Source: Chryseobacterium joostei
Lineage (GTDB): Bacteria > Bacteroidota > Bacteroidia > Flavobacteriales > Weeksellaceae
Length of the DNA stretch: 64,000 nucleotides
Reading direction: 5' to 3'
NCBI RefSeq assembly: GCF_003815775.1
Contig: NZ_CP033926.1
Location: 3,844,001-3,908,000, forward strand
A program made the position numbers and the translations under genes. A model generated the notes under the pieces. The model did no database searches. It saw only the letters and a program-made list of their open reading frames with translations, and had not been told where the DNA came from. Shown in pieces: positions 61,155-64,000 of this stretch (the stretch's first letter is position 1; each line of letters opens with the position of its first letter).

Positions 61155-62003
61155 ATGATGAATGTTACAAGAGAATTTATTCCGGGAAGTGAATGGCTGT
61201 ATATTAAAATCTATACGGGGATCAAAACAGCAGATATTATTCTGGAAGAAGCTGTAAAGCCATTGTTGCAGAACTTTCAGCAGGAGAAATTGATAAAGAA
61301 ATGGTTTTTTATACGTTACAATGATCCCAGGTCCCATCTTCGTGTTCGTTTTGAACTCTCAGATTCTTCTCATTTCAATAAAATATTTACCTTAATTAAT
61401 GAATACTTAAAGGAATATATTAATTCCGGAGAAATTTCAGGAATTATATTGGATACCTATCAACGCGAGATTGAGAGATATGGAAAAGATACTATTGGGC
61501 AGGCTGAGTTTTTATTCTGGAAAAGCAGCAGCAATATCTTGAATGAGTATCTCCATTTTGATGATGAAGATAAAATAATTATATCTCTTTTTTATATTGA
61601 TACCCTGTTGGAATGTATTGGTTTGGAGTCTTTTGTGAAATTAGATTGGGTGAAAAAAGATAACTTAGCATTCAAACATGAATTCAATGCAGATAAAAAA
61701 CTGAACAGCCAGCTGGATAAAAAATACAGAACATTTATTTTGAAGTATTCTGAATTTTTACAATCGGATGATTATATGACTTTCAGAAACAATATCATTA
61801 CAGAGCTCCGCGAGTCTGAAAAAGAGTTGAAGTATATCATGGAGTATTATCAGGGTTCTGTTCATGATTTTTTTCAAAGTATATTCCATATGCACATTAA
61901 CAGGATGTTTATATCGAATCAGCGGTTGTTTGAAATGGTTATTTATGATTATCTATTCCGATATTATAAATCACTCGTTTTTAAAAATAATCTACAATTA
62001 TAA
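61155..62003 (+). CDS. LanB C-terminal / thiopeptide-type bacteriocin biosynthesis protein
   Basis: This 282-aa protein begins right after the LanB stop (0 nt gap). The start WLYIKIYTG...LLQNFQQEKLIKKWFFIRYNDPRSHLRVRFE is the SpaB_C/thiopeptide-type motif, including the YxDPxxHLR block. In related systems this domain eliminates glutamate to make dehydro-amino acids. The C-terminal part is helical and ends NNLQL. No LanC cyclase gene is nearby, so cyclisation, if any, would need another enzyme or none. Confidence 0.9.
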   Translation: MMNVTREFIPGSEWLYIKIYTGIKTADIILEEAVKPLLQNFQQEKLIKKWFFIRYNDPRSHLRVRFELSDSSHFNKIFTLINEYLKEYINSGEISGIILDTYQREIERYGKDTIGQAEFLFWKSSSNILNEYLHFDDEDKIIISLFYIDTLLECIGLESFVKLDWVKKDNLAFKHEFNADKKLNSQLDKKYRTFILKYSEFLQSDDYMTFRNNIITELRESEKELKYIMEYYQGSVHDFFQSIFHMHINRMFISNQRLFEMVIYDYLFRYYKSLVFKNNLQL

Positions 62004-62446
62004 AAGATATTTTTTGCTTCAGGTAAAAAACAGTTTTGCTTTGCACTGCAATATTTGCTCAAACCGTCAGTTTGAAAGGCGATGGAATAAAAACCTAGTC
62101 TTTCTATCAATTTTTGATAAGCATGAAAGGTATCTTATGTTTCTTGTCCTGAATTAAAAAATAGCTTTGTTTATAGAGAATTCTTAAGGTTTAAATAGTA
62201 GACATATTTTCAATTAAAATCTTAATAACTCTAATTTTCTACTTATATAAAATATGGGATAACTGGAATGTTTTATATTTAAACAATTGTTTGATTTTGT
62301 ATAAAATTAATAGCTTAACTACAATTTAGTTATTATTTTACTACCTGATGCTAAGCTTGATTGTAATTCATATTATTGTTGTTTAAACTCAAAAAAACTT
62401 AAAAAATCATAAAGTTTTCATAAAGTTTTAAAAAAGAAATAAAATG
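62004..62446. other. Non-coding AT-rich intergenic region
   Basis: No convincing gene is here. A reading frame in 61864-62157 is out of frame with the LanB-C gene and AT-driven. No tRNA, att repeat of the tRNA-Met 3' end, or clear terminator of the dehydratase operon was found. Confidence 0.6.
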
Positions 62447-62478
62447 TTTTTGTATTTATAAAATATGTCGTACTTTTA
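62447..62478 (+). promoter_or_regulatory. Promoter upstream of a candidate small RNA
   Basis: TTTTTG (62447-62452), 18 nt, then TACTTTTA (62471-62478), one mismatch from TAnnTTTG. No coding gene follows on this strand. Confidence 0.55.
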
Positions 62479-62483
62479 CATCG

Positions 62484-62570
62484 CCTTGAATGAGGGAACA
62501 AGTCAAGGTAATAAATTTTTTTTCATCATTTGTGTTTTTAGAATCGTATCGCCTGATACGATTCTTTTTT
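62484..62570 (+). ncRNA. Candidate small RNA, ~85 nt
   Basis: A short transcript is predicted from the promoter at 62447-62478 to a strong terminator (GAATCGTATC-GCCT-GATACGATTC then seven T, 62541-62571). It has a 5' hairpin CCTTGA/TCAAGG (62484-62508) and a U-rich middle. An ATG at 62490 opens a frame that runs through the terminator, so coding is unlikely. No known family recognised. Confidence 0.45.
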
Positions 62571-62571
62571 T
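62541..62571 (+). terminator. Rho-independent terminator of the candidate small RNA
   Basis: The 10-bp stem GAATCGTATC/GATACGATTC with loop GCCT is followed by seven T. It overlaps the 3' end of the minus-strand DUF3810 gene, so it could also end transcription from there. Confidence 0.8.
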
Positions 62572-62573
62572 GT

Positions 62574-63635
62574 TTATTTTTCGTAGTTCAAAAGGAGGTC
62601 TATAAAGTAGGAATAGGTAACAGAACCTTCCTGTTGATTACTCTGTAAGAACAGATTATTGGTGAACCCAAAGAACTCATCAAGCCATCCCTGATGTCTA
62701 AAAATGAAGCTCCTTTCATAGGAACGATCTCTTTTCATGGCAGGAGAGTAGTTCTTAATCACAGATTTTACAAATTCAGGATCTTCATCCACAATAAACC
62801 GTAAAAGACTTTTTAAGGTAAAATACTCCGTACTGTATCTCAAATCCAGATTCGTGGAATTTACCCCCATCAGATAGCCCACAAAATTAGCTTCCTGCTC
62901 CCGGGCAAACCCAAGTTGGTGAGAACTTTCATGAGCTGTTGTAAAAGGGATAAAAGTAGAGGGCAGTTCAGAATTGTATTGCGCTTCTGCTGTAAAAGGA
63001 TTATAGTAGCCTAAAATACCAGTATAGCTCATTATATTTTTAAATAAACTATGCTTTATGGAAAGAACCTGTGGTGCTTTTTTATCTGAAATATTTAACG
63101 GAAGCTTAGTTTGCTGTCTTAATATTTCCTGCTGTACAGATTTCAGATCAGTAACAACGAATATTCCATTATGATCTTCATGCACAGATTGTCGGGTTGT
63201 TTTGCACTTTTCAAGATAATGCAGTGCCAGTCTTTTTGCTTTTCCTATTTCGGGCTTTTCCTGACTTGAAAGTTTATGGATGATGGGCGTCTGAAAGTAG
63301 AGCATTCCCCAGAAAATCTGATAGGTAAAGTAAAAGATATTCACGATTATCAGGATCCTGATAATGGATGTATTTCTGTTCTTCTTCTTAAATGAGGTAA
63401 TAAGGCTGTATAAAAGGATAATTCCCAGTAATACATAGATAATGTCCCCAATGGAAAACGGAAGCCAGCTAAACAGCCTTTGGTGAGGTTCTTTCTGAAA
63501 CTCAAAGAACCATTCAAAAAAGGCAATCATCATGCGAGACTTTGAGAAGCAGTAAAACAAAAGAAATTGGGCAAGTAATAAACCTGCCCAAAACCTCTTC
63601 TTCTTATATATGTGTAGTATATTTTTAGTGAGCAC
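62574..63635 (-). CDS. DUF3810-domain membrane protein with HExxH-like motif
   Basis: This 353-aa protein starts at GTG 63635, overlapping the MFS transporter stop by 11 nt, so it is translationally coupled to it. Three transmembrane helices lie in the first ~115 residues. The soluble C-terminal part has [24 protein letters not shown], a gluzincin-like HExxH plus Glu pattern that suggests a zinc metalloprotease, as typical for DUF3810. Function unknown. No ATG is available near the start. Confidence 0.88.
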   Translation of the reverse strand: MLTKNILHIYKKKRFWAGLLLAQFLLFYCFSKSRMMIAFFEWFFEFQKEPHQRLFSWLPFSIGDIIYVLLGIILLYSLITSFKKKNRNTSIIRILIIVNIFYFTYQIFWGMLYFQTPIIHKLSSQEKPEIGKAKRLALHYLEKCKTTRQSVHEDHNGIFVVTDLKSVQQEILRQQTKLPLNISDKKAPQVLSIKHSLFKNIMSYTGILGYYNPFTAEAQYNSELPSTFIPFTTAHESSHQLGFAREQEANFVGYLMGVNSTNLDLRYSTEYFTLKSLLRFIVDEDPEFVKSVIKNYSPAMKRDRSYERSFIFRHQGWLDEFFGFTNNLFLQSNQQEGSVTYSYFIDLLLNYEK

Positions 63636-64000
63636 CTTCGGATTCTAAAACGTCAACGTTAATACCTTGTCTAAATAAAGATTTTTTTGCCAAATAAGCA
63701 AATAAAGTAATGTACACAAAGCATAATACAGGAATCACGTAAGAGTTATGAATTCCGATAATATCAGAAAGCTTACCCTGAAGTGGCGGAATAATACCCC
63801 CTCCCAAAATCATCATTACTAAGAATGCAGATCCCTGAGCCGTATATTTTCCTAATCCGGTAATTGCTAATGTAAAAATGGATGGCCACATGATACTGCA
63901 TGCAAGACCTCCGGAAAGGAAAGCATAGATGGCAACATTTCCTGTAGTCAATAATCCTGTAATCATGGCTGCAGTTCCAAATAATCCGAAGATAATCAAC
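63625..64000 (-). CDS. Sugar MFS transporter, FucP/GluP type (partial, N-terminus outside window)
   Basis: Only the last ~125 residues are visible. They contain four hydrophobic helices with [45 protein letters not shown], the C-terminal block of fucose/glucose/galactose:H+ symporters (FHS family), including the SIMWPSIF and GSAFLVM...GGGIIPP motifs. It continues beyond the right edge. Its stop overlaps the DUF3810 start. Confidence 0.88.
   Translation of the reverse strand, partial: LIIFGLFGTAAMITGLLTTGNVAIYAFLSGGLACSIMWPSIFTLAITGLGKYTAQGSAFLVMMILGGGIIPPLQGKLSDIIGIHNSYVIPVLCFVYITLFAYLAKKSLFRQGINVDVLESEGAH

Noticed and set aside
61864..62157. 97-aa reading frame overlapping the LanB-C 3' end
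   Set aside because: It is out of frame with the real gene over most of its length and the rest is AT-rich without motif.
62004..62446. Right-hand attachment repeat (attR) matching the tRNA-Met 3' end
   Set aside because: I looked for the T-arm/acceptor sequence (GGGTTCAATTCCCG) here and did not find it by eye; there is also no integrase.

Overview
The window is AT-rich DNA (by eye about one third G+C) from a Bacteroidota flavobacterium, most likely Chryseobacterium or a close relative. The evidence is T9SS type A sorting domains (YPNP-type C-termini), a PID-CTERM-like mini protein, promoters of the Bacteroidota type (TTG about 18-19 nt before TAnnTTTG), few Shine-Dalgarno sites, and a family of MKNLKK...LKGG leader peptides. 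The two end genes (PAP2 phosphatase on the left, sugar MFS transporter on the right) are cut by the window.

Layout. 1-8.4 kb (mostly minus strand): PAP2 protein, M43 metalloprotease lipoprotein, a NarL-type two-component system coupled to a 7-TM protein, a small Cys-rich double-glycine peptide, and clpB. 8.7-27.8 kb (plus): a TetR regulator (PaaR-like) and an almost complete aerobic phenylacetate operon paaK-E-A-B-C-D-G-H-orf-I-J-Y-esterase-Z. A lone crotonase (possibly PaaF) lies further down, behind an accessory patch containing a second Cys-rich peptide, a DUF4241 protein, a SMUG2-type glycosylase, a T9SS protein and a tail-collar protein. PaaK activates phenylacetate, PaaABCDE epoxidises it, PaaG isomerises it, PaaZ opens the ring and oxidises the aldehyde, and PaaJ/PaaH/crotonase carry out the beta-oxidation steps. 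Most of the longer gaps in the operon hold related TACATTG/GGTAAAC-type inverted repeats.

27.9-33.4 kb: a membrane-protein cluster with a small winged-helix regulator and a repeated palindromic promoter. 33.4-42.8 kb: core and surface genes (T9SS subtilase, dtd, greA, HIT, clpX, T9SS protein, PID-CTERM mini protein, TlpA-like thioredoxin), then tRNA-Met(CAT).

43-62 kb: an accessory region beginning just after the tRNA. It has a HicAB toxin-antitoxin pair with a perfect candidate operator and then what looks like a RiPP (modified peptide) island with three parts. (i) An export and oxidation operon: VKOR-thioredoxin fusion, Cys-rich GG-leader peptide, C39-peptidase ABC exporter, HlyD adaptor. 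(ii) A grasp-with-SPASM (graspetide-type) operon: acidic, hydroxyl-rich precursor, DUF6624 lipoprotein, ATP-grasp ligase, a 60-aa unknown protein and a SPASM protein, the last four joined by ATGA stop-start overlaps. (iii) A plus-strand operon: GG-leader precursor, prolyl oligopeptidase, LanB-type glutamylating dehydratase and a separate LanB C-terminal/thiopeptide-type protein, with no LanC in view. A TPR-transmembrane-AraC regulator sits between (ii) and (iii). At least four peptides in the window share one leader style, so the single C39 exporter could serve scattered precursors in trans. The window ends with a candidate ~85-nt RNA, a DUF3810 zinc-protease-like membrane protein and the MFS transporter.

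All functions are inferred from reading the sequence; no searches or computations were run.
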